In this document: positions 37,967 through 46,302 of the stretch, piece by piece
How positions within the stretch are numbered: position 1 is the stretch's first letter
Layout of the letters: every line of letters starts with the position of its first letter
Source: Ardenticatenaceae bacterium
GTDB taxonomy: Bacteria > Chloroflexota > Anaerolineae > Promineifilales > Promineifilaceae
Direction of reading: 5' to 3'
NCBI GenBank assembly: GCA_011525915.1
Contig: WYBM01000036.1
Coordinates: 1 to 60,273 of the forward strand
DNA length: 60,273 nt
Position numbers and translations under genes: made by a program
The notes under the pieces: model-generated
What the model saw: the letters and a program-made list of their open reading frames with translations, nothing else
The model's database searches: none
What the model was told of the DNA's origin: nothing

Positions 37967-37997
37967 TTGACAATCCCGTAACGTGATACCTTATACT
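37967..37997 (+). promoter_or_regulatory. MerR-type promoter with 19-base spacer
   Basis: TTGACA (37967-37972), 19-base spacer, TATACT (37992-37997). The overlong spacer is the hallmark of promoters untwisted by MerR-family activators. It directly precedes the MerR gene, so autoregulation is expected. Confidence 0.75.
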
Positions 37998-38030
37998 CCT
38001 CATTATGAAGGCAAACAAAGGACAAAGACC

Positions 38031-38888
38031 ATGTTTTTAGCTGGTGAATTTTCAAAATTAGCCCAGGTTTCAAAACGACTTTTACACTTCTATGATGAAA
38101 TCGGCTTGTTTAAACCCCATCATATTGATCCAGAAACGAGTTATCGTTATTACAGTGCAGCTCAGTTACCTGAGTTAAATAAAATTCTAGCGCTGAAGGA
38201 ACTTGGATTAAGTTTAGAGCAAGTTGGACGTGTTTTGAATGATGACATATCTGCCGACGAAATTCAAGGGATGCTGATCCTAAAAAAAGCGGAAATGGCG
38301 CAGCAAATTAAGGATAATCTCCTGCGCTTTCGTTATATCGAGTCACGTTTACAACAGGTTCGTGCCGAAGGTGTCTTACAGGATTATGATGTTGTTGTAA
38401 AAAGCATGCCATCTATGCCTATATTAACAACACGCACCTTGCTGCCAGACACATCCAGTTACCGGGAAATCATGATCGAGATGATGCATACCCTGCCGCA
38501 GCGAGTAGGACACAATCAAATAAAACATATGATCGTGCTCTCTCATTCTGAGGGTTATGAGGCAGAAGAGATTGATGCTGAAATTGGGTATATTGTTTCA
38601 AACGCTTGTGCCAACAACATGACCCTGCCTAGTGGTATACGCTTAAAAAAGCGGCTGTTACCTGAAGAAAAGATGATGGCCACGGTTACGCGGGTAGGCC
38701 GAACGTACTTGGGCAGCGGTTGCTATCATGCACTTGGTCAGTGGATCGAAGCCAATGATTATCACATTATCGGCCCCGGTCGTGAGGTGTTTTTACAACT
38801 CTGGCCAAATGGGGATGAGGAAATGGTGACCGAGATTCAGCTGCCTGTTGACAAGACCGAGCCTGGTTCTTTGTTTCTTACGGGATAA
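38031..38888 (+). CDS. MerR-family regulator with GyrI-like effector domain
   Basis: 285 residues. N-terminal winged helix-turn-helix (MFLAGEFSKLAQVSKRLLHF, YDEIGLFKP, YRYYSAAQLPELNKI), a coiled-coil dimer helix (about 85-120), then a GyrI-like ligand-binding domain of the BmrR type. Such proteins sense hydrophobic cations or drugs. AAAGGA precedes the ATG at 38031. The upstream promoter has a 19-base spacer. The next gene (SnoaL-like) is on the same strand 174 bases later and may be a target. Base composition is more AT-rich than most of the window. Confidence 0.92.
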   Translation: MFLAGEFSKLAQVSKRLLHFYDEIGLFKPHHIDPETSYRYYSAAQLPELNKILALKELGLSLEQVGRVLNDDISADEIQGMLILKKAEMAQQIKDNLLRFRYIESRLQQVRAEGVLQDYDVVVKSMPSMPILTTRTLLPDTSSYREIMIEMMHTLPQRVGHNQIKHMIVLSHSEGYEAEEIDAEIGYIVSNACANNMTLPSGIRLKKRLLPEEKMMATVTRVGRTYLGSGCYHALGQWIEANDYHIIGPGREVFLQLWPNGDEEMVTEIQLPVDKTEPGSLFLTG

Positions 38889-39062
38889 ACGACTTTAATT
38901 TACCCGGCGAGCCATTCAAATTTGTATTTTCAGCGATCGCTAAAATAGACAAAGTCTGGTAAGCGCTGTTTTTATTCGCGATAGAGACAGTACCCGCTCA
39001 CGTGTACACATCGTGACTGGTTTCGCTTACCCATCCATTTTTAACACACAGGAGACAATCTA

Positions 39063-39509
39063 ATGAGTTTAGTAAAAACCATGAACCATGAACAGCTTAT
39101 AACAGATTATGTTAAGACATTCAATGAGCATCATGTCGAAGCGCTGGCCGCTTTTTTGGCCGAGGATTTTGTTTTTGATGCCGAACCGCCTTTAAATGCA
39201 GCACAATTTCTTGGCGTGTTACAGATAGTTCATAACGCCTTTCCAGATAATACCATGTGCCTACAGCTGGATAAGTTGGAGGGTAATCAAGCAACTCTCT
39301 TGTTTAACAATAGTGGTACGCATACAAGTGATCTGGACTTGACTATGTTGGGAGGTACTATCATTCCGCCAACAGGTAAAACATTCAAATTACCTGAGGG
39401 TATTTTTGATTATATACTTGGTGACGGTGGTATTACGGCCGTTCACCCAAGACCTAATCCTGGCGGCGGCTTTCAGGGTATTCTTTCCCAATTGGGCATA
39501 AGTCGTTAA
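39063..39509 (+). CDS. SnoaL/NTF2-like protein
   Basis: 148 residues. Pattern of the polyketide-cyclase/ester-cyclase SnoaL group: ITDYVKTFNEHHVEALAAFLAEDFVF at the N-terminus, then a curved sheet with GTIIPPTGKTFKLPEGIFDY. These small cone-shaped folds bind or transform hydrophobic ligands; the substrate is unknown. GGAG precedes the ATG. A terminator hairpin follows the stop codon. Likely paired with the upstream MerR regulator. Confidence 0.85.
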   Translation: MSLVKTMNHEQLITDYVKTFNEHHVEALAAFLAEDFVFDAEPPLNAAQFLGVLQIVHNAFPDNTMCLQLDKLEGNQATLLFNNSGTHTSDLDLTMLGGTIIPPTGKTFKLPEGIFDYILGDGGITAVHPRPNPGGGFQGILSQLGISR

Positions 39510-39523
39510 GCTTCACCCCCTTT

Positions 39524-39560
39524 TGATACCCGTGAATGTGATTTCCACGGGTATCATATT
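39524..39560 (+). terminator. Hairpin terminator after SnoaL gene
   Basis: 11-bp stem TGATACCCGTG/CACGGGTATCA, 11-base loop, weak T content after it (TATT). Confidence 0.7.
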
Positions 39561-39629
39561 GACTCATACCAGACACAGATGGCATAAAATTCGGGCCATA
39601 GAAAGAAAAATGAACCCTAAAATCACGAT

Positions 39630-40430
39630 TCATTTCAGCTCGAAACTCGCTGTAACCTGTGCTCTAACCGTTATTTGCCCCGGTGCGATCCCACTCTCCG
39701 CCCCTAAAGAACTTGAACCAACTTCGACCACCATATTTTGGGCCACCCCGCTGTTCCCCCTTCTTCCCCATCCATACCCATACCAAGACCACCAGTCACC
39801 CCGTTCTTCCTGTATCATCACAGGTTCCCCGATAGCCTGGTTTAATTCGCCTGCCAGCGCGCCGGCTTTCTCTTGAGCAGCCTGGATTGCCAAGGCACGG
39901 GCCTGGTCTCTATACCGCCGCAGTTCGGTGGTACGAAACTCCACATCGTGGACATAGTTCACACCTCGCTCGAGTACGCCTGAGAGAAAACCCTCAAACT
40001 GGGAGAGGTCTCCCAAGATGACCACAATTGTCTGGCGCACCCGATATCCTTCTAACCTCCTGCCCCCGGAAGCTGTGTAATTGTACATCGGTGCAATATC
40101 TATGAAATCCGTTTGTATGTGATTGGCATCAATGCCCAAATCCTGCGACAGCCGCAAAACTTGCTGCACAATCTCGTCGTTTCGGCTCTTGGCCGCGCCG
40201 AGATCTTCGTCTTCTGTTTCCATTCCCAATGTGATAACAACTTCATCAGGAATCACTCTGACCTCAGCATCGCCTGTAACCGTGACAAGGCGAGGCTCCG
40301 AATTGCTTCCTGTGGAGTTGCTTCCTGCCGAGATACTTCCTGTACCGGAACTCGCCAGATTACTCCCACAGCCAAAAAGCAAAAGAATGATTAAAAAAAC
40401 AACACTGAAACTAACTGCGATTTTCTTCAT
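39630..40430 (-). CDS. SIMPL-domain (DUF541) lipoprotein
   Basis: 266 residues. Lipobox LLFGC (Cys about 21), then a Ser/Gly/Asn-rich spacer with short repeats (GTGSISAGSNSTGSNS), then the SIMPL domain: VTVTGDAEVRVIPDEVVITLG, HIQTDFIDIAPMYNY, RDQARALAIQAAQEKAGALA. Family members are envelope proteins linked to stress resistance in other bacteria; the biochemical role is unclear. The ATG at 40430 has GGAG 8 bases upstream. A short TTG extension is unlikely. Confidence 0.92.
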   Translation of the reverse strand: MKKIAVSFSVVFLIILLLFGCGSNLASSGTGSISAGSNSTGSNSEPRLVTVTGDAEVRVIPDEVVITLGMETEDEDLGAAKSRNDEIVQQVLRLSQDLGIDANHIQTDFIDIAPMYNYTASGGRRLEGYRVRQTIVVILGDLSQFEGFLSGVLERGVNYVHDVEFRTTELRRYRDQARALAIQAAQEKAGALAGELNQAIGEPVMIQEERGDWWSWYGYGWGRRGNSGVAQNMVVEVGSSSLGAESGIAPGQITVRAQVTASFELK

Positions 40431-40490
40431 CAACAATCTCCTATTCAAAGCACTGCTATTTTGTGATTATTCCTGACCAATCAACAATAC

Positions 40491-40545
40491 GGTAATCGGC
40501 AACAATCATTCAAAATTAAGGTCGCTTTAGGCGTTGCCGGTTCCT
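40491..40545 (-). repeat. Two-hairpin intergenic repeat, partial copy A4
   Basis: Only the first hairpin is kept (AATCGGCAACAATCATTC ... GGCGTTGCCGGTTCC). The AACCGCACA hairpin is missing, so the two halves can separate. Confidence 0.7.
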
Positions 40546-40635
40546 CTCCCAAATTGGCCCAAAAGAAACGCGATTTGTCCTTGTGTGTTATCCTAGCAGC
40601 AGATGAAGGCAGCATGAAGGCAACAGGAAGGCAGT

Positions 40636-42210
40636 TTAGGAGCACTTCTTGGCCGCGGGTAAGGTAAAAGTCAAGGTGGTGCCTTGACCTTCGGTACTCT
40701 GTACGCTGATGGTACCGCCATGAGCCTCGATGATCTCCCGGCAAATGGCCAGCCCCAGGCCGCTGCCGCCCAGGCGGCGGTTGCGGGAGGCTTCCACTCG
40801 GTAAAACCGGTTGAATAAATGCGGCAGATGGCGGGCGGCGATCCCTGGGCCACTGTCTACCAGATGACAGGTGACCTGGGTCGTACCGGGTGTGATGACC
40901 ACCCGTACCTGGTCACCAAATCGTGAATAACGAATGGCATTGTCTAGCAGGTTGTTTAACACTTGAGTTATGCGCTGTACATCAGCCAGCACCCAGCAAT
41001 CATCTTGTGTTATGGCTGCCTTGACCAACGTGTCCGCCCCAGCCATGTCAAGATACAAGCCCATGCCTTTGCGCGCGGCCATGCCCTGCATATAAGTCAC
41101 CCGAGCTTGAGCCAATTCTGCCAGATTGAATGGCACCCGTTGGAGCTTCAAGGCACCACCATCAGCACGGGCCAGGGTGAGTAAGCCGTTCACCAGATCG
41201 ATGAGCCGCTCTGTCTCATCGGCGATAGACGCCAGAAACTCTTCGCGGGCATCGAGATCATCCAGGGCACCATCTTGCAAGGTTTCAACCGTGCCTTTGA
41301 TGACGGTCAAAGGCGTGCGCAGCTCATGGCTTACATCAGCCACAAAGGCCGTCTTTGCCTGGTCGGCCCGCCGCAGACTTTCGGTCATCTCATTAAAGGT
41401 CTGGCTTAACAAGCGCAGGTCGGAAATAGTCGAGTGCGTTAACAAGTGGCTGCTAAGGTCCCCCGCGGCCACCTGCCTGGCTACAGCCACAATCTGGCCC
41501 AACGAGTGCGTCAGGCCCCTGGAAAAACGCCAGCCAAGCATGCCCGTGAAACCAACGACCAGGGCAACGAGCCCCACCATCTGCCGACGGGAAGATGGTG
41601 CCAGAGCGGCCCATCCACTCTTTGGCAGAGGGGTGGCCATGTAGACGATCCGTGCAACCGCACCATCCGCAGAAATAATCGGAGCAGAGGCATATAAGAC
41701 GCGTTGGTCTTCATGAAGTGTACGTATGGCGGTTGCCGGCTGGCCGGAGAACGCCGCCGCTATTTCAGGCCGGTTCAACAATTCTTGTGGCGAGACGTTG
41801 CCTGCCGTATTTTGTGTCAGGGCGGGGAGAGGGTCAACGATCTGTTGTGTTGTTGCGGGCGACGGCCGTAATCCGATCACCACTGGACCATCCTCGGCAA
41901 TCATGGTGGTATAGACAGCGGGGAGAGGCTCTTCTGGCACGGTGGGAGAGCCCGAATCTTCCGCTTCAATAATGTGCGTGTGAAAACCGGCCATGGTATT
42001 AGCTTGTTGAGTATACGGCCGCACCGGGAGTGAAGGCGCAGTGGATTGCAGCGTCTGGGCGATCAGCTGTGCCTGGGCCAACAGGTTAGCCCGCTGATTA
42101 TCAAGATATGATCGTTCAAGAGACAACCAGGCCAGCGGTGCCGCCAGGGCAATGCCTATCAGGATAATCGCCAGGTAGCTAAGCGTGAGCAAACGGCTAA
42201 AAGAAATCAT
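40636..42210 (-). CDS. Sensor histidine kinase
   Basis: 524 residues. TM1 (about 8-30), a periplasmic sensor of about 175 residues, TM2 (about 207-225), HAMP (about 225-280), HisKA with phospho-acceptor in DVSHELRTPLTVIKG, and HATPase_c with N box NLLDNAIRYS, DSGPGIA and GGSGLGLAICREI. Orthodox PhoR/BaeS-type kinase; the signal is unknown. Its start overlaps the response-regulator stop (ATGA), so the two are translationally coupled. Confidence 0.95.
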   Translation of the reverse strand: MISFSRLLTLSYLAIILIGIALAAPLAWLSLERSYLDNQRANLLAQAQLIAQTLQSTAPSLPVRPYTQQANTMAGFHTHIIEAEDSGSPTVPEEPLPAVYTTMIAEDGPVVIGLRPSPATTQQIVDPLPALTQNTAGNVSPQELLNRPEIAAAFSGQPATAIRTLHEDQRVLYASAPIISADGAVARIVYMATPLPKSGWAALAPSSRRQMVGLVALVVGFTGMLGWRFSRGLTHSLGQIVAVARQVAAGDLSSHLLTHSTISDLRLLSQTFNEMTESLRRADQAKTAFVADVSHELRTPLTVIKGTVETLQDGALDDLDAREEFLASIADETERLIDLVNGLLTLARADGGALKLQRVPFNLAELAQARVTYMQGMAARKGMGLYLDMAGADTLVKAAITQDDCWVLADVQRITQVLNNLLDNAIRYSRFGDQVRVVITPGTTQVTCHLVDSGPGIAARHLPHLFNRFYRVEASRNRRLGGSGLGLAICREIIEAHGGTISVQSTEGQGTTLTFTLPAAKKCS

Positions 42211-42905
42211 GATGCTTCGTCCTGAGTGAGCTTATAGCCAATGCCGCGTACGGCTACAATAAAGTCGGCTGGAGGATGGGTCGTGCGTAATTTGGTACGC
42301 AGCCGTTTAATGGTGCTATCAACGGCGCGCGTATCACCGGCATAATCGTAACCCCAAACCTGTTCTAAAAGCTCGTCGCGGGTAAATACCCGGCCAGGAT
42401 GGGTCAGCAGCAGGTGAAGTAAATCAAACTCTAACTTGCTCAACGCTAATTGATTTTTCTGGACTTTGACTTCGCGCTTCTCTGTATCTAACCATAGTTG
42501 ACCCGGCCCCGAGATTATTTTATCCGAAGAAGGAAACACAGCAGGCGTACGACGCAACACGGCCTTAATCCGGGCCAGAACCTCACGGACGCTAAATGGC
42601 TTACAAACGTAATCATCGGCCCCTAGCTCCAAACCTACGACCCGATCAATCTCCTCTCCCTGGGCCGTTATGATGATAATGGGCACCTGGCTATCGCGGC
42701 GGAGTTCGCGGCAGACAGTCAAACCATCGATCTCTGGCAGCATGAGATCGAGCAAAACAAGATCGGGCATCAGCTCACGCGCCAATTGCAGGGCCTGACG
42801 GCCGTCTGCCGCAATGTGTACCTCGTAATGTGCCTTTCGTAGATTGTAAGCTAACAGATTGCTGACCGACTCTTCATCCTCGACCACCAGGATTCGTTGT
42901 GGCAT
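42207..42905 (-). CDS. OmpR/PhoB-family response regulator
   Basis: 232 residues: receiver (VVEDEESVSN, phospho-Asp in LVLLDLMLPEIDG, Lys in YVCKPFS) and a winged-helix DNA-binding domain (RVFTRDELLEQVWGYDYAGD, VDSTIKRLRTKL). Partner of the downstream kinase; first gene of the operon. AGGAGG precedes the ATG. The last ACGGCCGT copy before the island lies in this gene. Confidence 0.96.
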   Translation of the reverse strand: MPQRILVVEDEESVSNLLAYNLRKAHYEVHIAADGRQALQLARELMPDLVLLDLMLPEIDGLTVCRELRRDSQVPIIIITAQGEEIDRVVGLELGADDYVCKPFSVREVLARIKAVLRRTPAVFPSSDKIISGPGQLWLDTEKREVKVQKNQLALSKLEFDLLHLLLTHPGRVFTRDELLEQVWGYDYAGDTRAVDSTIKRLRTKLRTTHPPADFIVAVRGIGYKLTQDEAS

Positions 42906-43111
42906 GATAAAGTCCTCCTCACACCTAGCATAGACCAGCAGTAAGGCAAAACGATGTCACCATGATGGCATAAGCGGCTCATTTGATCAATCAATCGCCC
43001 CCCTATAGTGTACTTACTGGCTCTGTCGGGGTAAGGATAACAGCTATTATTCAAACCATGAAATGTCAGGCGGCAGGATCATCAGCCGTGTTCTTGATAC
43101 TAAATCCAATG

Positions 43112-43666
43112 TCATGTTTCGTCCACCAAGTTCATATTGATGCTCAGGTCTGCTATAAAGACAGGTGGTTGTGCAGACGGTGTGAAAACGAATTCATATA
43201 CTAACTCTTCACGGTCAGCAACTTCCCCTTGTAATCCACCCCGAATTTCCACTTCATACCAGCCTGGAAATATCGTCACTGGAACATAGCACGATGGATT
43301 GTTTACAGGGTTCCAATCGCCTAAATAACCCAGACCACATAGGCACAATTGCCCTGTTTCTGTTCCTAGAATAAAACCGCGACTAACTACACGTAGTGTC
43401 CCCGTTAGATAAGTAGGCATTGCCACATGCCGAATTACAAGCGTATACCACCAGGGTTCTATGTCCGTGACGGGGATCGCGATTCCTTGGTTGCAAACTT
43501 GATCGCCCTCCTCCGTTTCTGTATATCGCTGTAGCAGATTAAGATGGTGTGCTTTCCCGCCGTGGAATTGGTCTATACGTTGGGGGTCACATAAAACAAA
43601 GCCACCCAATTCAGCGTAAAGTTCTTTGTAAATGAATGTAAAGAACTGTGAGTCCTGAAGCATCAT
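43112..43666 (-). CDS. Hypothetical protein in cassette-like island
   Basis: 184 residues, not recognised. No signal peptide or membrane helix. Rich in aromatic residues and short strands (EPWWYTLVIRHVAMPTYL, CYVPVTIFPGWYEVEIRGG), suggesting an all-beta fold. The ATG at 43666 has GGAG 8 bases upstream. Base composition is less GC-rich than flanking genes, and the 3' side has no attC-like site. It begins 29 bases after the end of attC-like site 1 on the same strand, the expected place for an integron cassette gene. Confidence 0.75.
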   Translation of the reverse strand: MMLQDSQFFTFIYKELYAELGGFVLCDPQRIDQFHGGKAHHLNLLQRYTETEEGDQVCNQGIAIPVTDIEPWWYTLVIRHVAMPTYLTGTLRVVSRGFILGTETGQLCLCGLGYLGDWNPVNNPSCYVPVTIFPGWYEVEIRGGLQGEVADREELVYEFVFTPSAQPPVFIADLSINMNLVDET

Positions 43667-43689
43667 AATATACACTCCGAAACCCTGAA

Positions 43690-43825
43690 CAGCCGCCCAA
43701 CGCCGGCTTCAGCGGGCGCGAGAGAGGCTCAAGATGTTGACGGGCATGAGGACTGCAACTACTACGGCCTCCTCTGGCTGATCGGTCCCACTCTCACGTT
43801 TTGCGGTAACAGCTGTTAGGTGGCC
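43690..43825 (-). repeat. attC-like imperfect dyad 1
   Basis: Read on the minus strand it begins ACCTAAC (RYYYAAC) and ends GTTGGGC (GTTRRRY), core 43695-43821, 127 bases. Arms 43690-43724 and 43791-43825 pair with mismatches and bulges, and both contain a xGCxGTTx/CTTCAGC-like inner block and end in GAGAG. It lies exactly between the Nudix stop and the next start. No integrase gene is present in the window. Confidence 0.55.
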
Positions 43826-43874
43826 AATTTGATTTTGACATCCGGCTAACCTTTTACCATTTATCAGCCATGAC

Positions 43875-44351
43875 TTACCAATTCATCTCTTGATTCATCG
43901 CTTGCTTTGCCCGACGAATCCATTCCTGCTCTGAATCAAAGGTCATTTCCTTCAAGGCAGCTTCCCAGGATAGCCATATGGGTTCAAACTGTCCCTCACC
44001 GCCTGTTTGACCTTCCGCAACCAATCCCATTAAGAAATAATACTCCGTCCGCACAATATGTTCATCATTGTGATCGAAGGCGACGGTCTGTTGCCCTAAA
44101 TCTGAAAGAATTTTGAGATGTTGGTAGCCGCTCTCTTCTTTAACTTCACGCAAAGCTGCTTCTGCCGGCTGCTCACCAGCCTCTATGTGACCTTTAGGCA
44201 AACGAACTTCCTGACGCTGAGGTCGATAGAGAACAAGCACTTTTTGATTGTGGACAACCACGCCACCAGCAGCCTTGTAATGATGAATCGGTAAGTGTGA
44301 GTTGGAGGTTGACAAGGGGATAGGTGTTCCCTGATCGAATAGAATCTTCAT
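43875..44351 (-). CDS. Nudix hydrolase fused to a DUF5615 toxin start
   Basis: 158 residues. A full Nudix box lies at residues 54-76 (G54, E60, R68-E69, E72-E73, G75), so diphosphate hydrolysis of a nucleoside-type substrate with Mg2+ is expected; closest in style are the Ap4A/MutT-like enzymes. The first 13 residues, MKILFDQGTPIPL, match instead the start of DUF5615 PIN-like toxins (established pattern, recalled). The Nudix domain proper begins about residue 21 (PIHHYKAAGGVVV). Its ATG is 2 bases after the stop of a truncated DUF433 antitoxin gene, the normal toxin position. I infer a recombination that replaced the toxin body. Confidence 0.85.
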   Translation of the reverse strand: MKILFDQGTPIPLSTSNSHLPIHHYKAAGGVVVHNQKVLVLYRPQRQEVRLPKGHIEAGEQPAEAALREVKEESGYQHLKILSDLGQQTVAFDHNDEHIVRTEYYFLMGLVAEGQTGGEGQFEPIWLSWEAALKEMTFDSEQEWIRRAKQAMNQEMNW

Positions 44352-44353
44352 GC

Positions 44354-44488
44354 TCAGGCTACCACAGCCCCATCCCTAAGGTTCTCGAAAAGTGCGGAGA
44401 CTGGAATTTTTGTTCCCTGAAATACCCAAGCTCCGCTTACCTTGCCTTGATCTTGTTCAATGGCCTCTATTATTTCCCATTGTTTCAT
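44354..44488 (-). pseudogene. Truncated DUF433 antitoxin gene
   Basis: 44 codons, too short to be picked up by normal length cut-offs. IEAIEQDQGKASGAWVFQGT and KIPVSALFENLRDGA are the N-terminal half of a DUF433 antitoxin (VapB-like, normally about 75 residues). After DGA the sequence reads VVA and stops, so the rest is deleted. AGGTGG lies 5 bases before the ATG. The following Nudix gene starts with the toxin's first codons. Confidence 0.7.
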
Positions 44489-44590
44489 AAATACCACCTA
44501 AGATACAGAAGAATGTAACAGTCAATCTGCTTAAAGTATAGCAAAAACAGATGATTACCTCGGGTTTCTTCCAGCCAACCGATATGCACA

Positions 44591-44761
44591 GCCGCCTAAC
44601 ACTGCTTCAGCTGCCAGCGAGAAGAAACCAACTTCTTTTCTGGTGCATTATAGGCTCAGGAATTCGGCCGTTTCGTCCAGGTCAGGTCGAGTGGCTAAAG
44701 GTTCGCTCGTGTCTGTGATTTCGTTTCTTGCTCGCAGCGAGCGAAGATAAGGCTAGACGGC
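44591..44761 (-). repeat. attC-like imperfect dyad 2 (degenerate)
   Basis: Arms 44591-44625 (GCCGCCTAACACTGCTTCAG start) and 44725-44761 are related inverted sequences: the second reads GCCGTCTAGCCTTATCTTCG on the minus strand. One end has a proper GTTAGGC on the minus strand; the other has GCTAGAC in place of GTTRRRY. It lies between the DUF433/Nudix unit and the divergent M28 gene. The rest of 44489-44851 has no ORF. Confidence 0.45.
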
Positions 44762-44851
44762 TTGCGACGCAGCAAACCGAGAAACTATGACAAAAGATGT
44801 CAAGAATTCTTGATATCCTGTTTCTTTATAAATAAAGGACATTTCAAGCGA

Positions 44852-46105
44852 ATGGTAAGCATGAAAACACAAGAACTACTTCAAAATCATCTAGAATACC
44901 TTTGTAACTCAGTAGGCTCTCGAATGATCGGTTCCGCTCAGAATTTTCGAGCCGCCGATTATATTGAGCAAGTTTTCCATGCCACAGGGCTTCAAGTTTA
45001 TCGCCAACGATTTGATTGTCCAGCCTGGCAGTGTGATAAATGTGGCCTCTTCGTTGACGGTGTGTCATTGCCTTTAATCGTCAATCCTTTCTCGCCATCC
45101 TGCGATATAACCGCAAAGATAGTTGCCGTAGGCACACTAGCAGAACTTCAGTCAGCACAACTGGACAACCGTATTTGTGTTCTCTACGGCGACCTGAGTA
45201 AAGAACCACTTTCCTGGCTGTCTAATCCCGTTTACTTGCCTTCACATCATCGAGAAATCATAGAATTATTGCGTAAAAAATCGCCTCCAGCTGTCATCGC
45301 TGTTAATTTGTCGCCGGGGTATTTGGTTCCCATTATTGAAGATTGGGATTTTGGCATCCCTTCTATTACCGTATCATCTGAAACTGGTTTGAAGTTGCTA
45401 AAAAATCCGGCAACTTCAGTTTCATTGCATATACAAAGCCGGCTAAAGAATAGTTTCTCATACAATGTTATCGGCACTAATGTCACAACGAACAAAAGGC
45501 GCATCGTTCTATGTGCTCATTATGACACAAAGCCTTATACAGTTGGTGGATTCGATAATGGGTCAGGGATAGCAACATTGTTAACATTGGCACAACGGCT
45601 AACAACACACAAGGAGTGTCAGATTGGCTTTGAATATATTGCCTTCAGTGGTGAAGAATATGGCATGGGAGGCGATACATATTTAGCACAATTCGGCTTA
45701 CAAGTCATTCCGTTTGGCACTGAAGCTCAACACATTCCATCCAAGCTGGATAACGTTCTCATGGTTATCAACCTTGATGGGATTGGGGCATTACTAGGAA
45801 CAAATACAGCCGCTATCATCTCAGCATCACAGCAACTCCAAGAAACTGTCCGTCGCATCACCAACTCTTATAAAGGGATGCTTGTAATCGATCCCTGGCC
45901 AGCAAGTAATCATTATGACTTTTACACCCACCATGTCCCTACAATGGCACTGAATTCCATTGGTATAACAAATTTAATTCACCACGAAAGAGACACCATT
46001 GAATGGATAAGTTATGCAAAATTGGAAGAAGTTGTCAAATTCGTTGAAAAGGTCGTTGTTGAAATACAGGATAAATCGCTTGCATGGGCACGAAATCAAA
46101 TATGA
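44852..46105 (+). CDS. M28-family zinc aminopeptidase
   Basis: 417 residues, no signal peptide. M28 landmarks: first His and bridging Asp in LCAHYDTKPYTVGGFDNGSG (about residue 221), catalytic Glu in FSGEEYGMGG, Asp in MVINLDGIG, and last His in IHHERDT. It removes N-terminal residues using two zinc ions. The start at 44852 has AAGGAC upstream; a second ATG lies three codons later. AT-richer codon use than the window and no ACGGCCGT copy. It overlaps the MazG-like gene by ATGA. Confidence 0.9.
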   Translation: MVSMKTQELLQNHLEYLCNSVGSRMIGSAQNFRAADYIEQVFHATGLQVYRQRFDCPAWQCDKCGLFVDGVSLPLIVNPFSPSCDITAKIVAVGTLAELQSAQLDNRICVLYGDLSKEPLSWLSNPVYLPSHHREIIELLRKKSPPAVIAVNLSPGYLVPIIEDWDFGIPSITVSSETGLKLLKNPATSVSLHIQSRLKNSFSYNVIGTNVTTNKRRIVLCAHYDTKPYTVGGFDNGSGIATLLTLAQRLTTHKECQIGFEYIAFSGEEYGMGGDTYLAQFGLQVIPFGTEAQHIPSKLDNVLMVINLDGIGALLGTNTAAIISASQQLQETVRRITNSYKGMLVIDPWPASNHYDFYTHHVPTMALNSIGITNLIHHERDTIEWISYAKLEEVVKFVEKVVVEIQDKSLAWARNQI

Positions 46106-46302
46106 ATATCAAGGATTTACAAGAACAGGCTAACGAATTAAAGAATAGGCAGAATTGGGGCGAGCATACTCTAGAGCAAAGAGCAATGTTTTTAGTAACG
46201 GAAGTTGGCGAAGTCATGGAAGAAGTTTTGAAATTATCAAACGCCTACAAAGAGGCAGATAAAGATGGTGTTATCATCCTTGGTTTGACGCCTGTGGGGT
46301 GA
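46102..46302 (+). pseudogene. Truncated MazG-like pyrophosphohydrolase gene
   Basis: 66 residues against about 100-110 for the family. The N-terminal helix and the metal-binding helix FLVTEVGEVMEEVLKLS are intact. After KEADKDGVIILGLTPVG the ORF stops where the second metal-binding helix (ExxD) should follow. Translation starts at an ATG overlapping the M28 stop. The break at about 46285 coincides with the beginning of a stretch without any gene, so the 3' end was probably lost by rearrangement. Confidence 0.65.

Noticed and set aside
37826..37990. Minus-strand frame reading GEGAYHNEVYVPFNDSEV
   Set aside because: No start codon, overlaps the MerR promoter, and no family could be named; kept only as a possible remnant.
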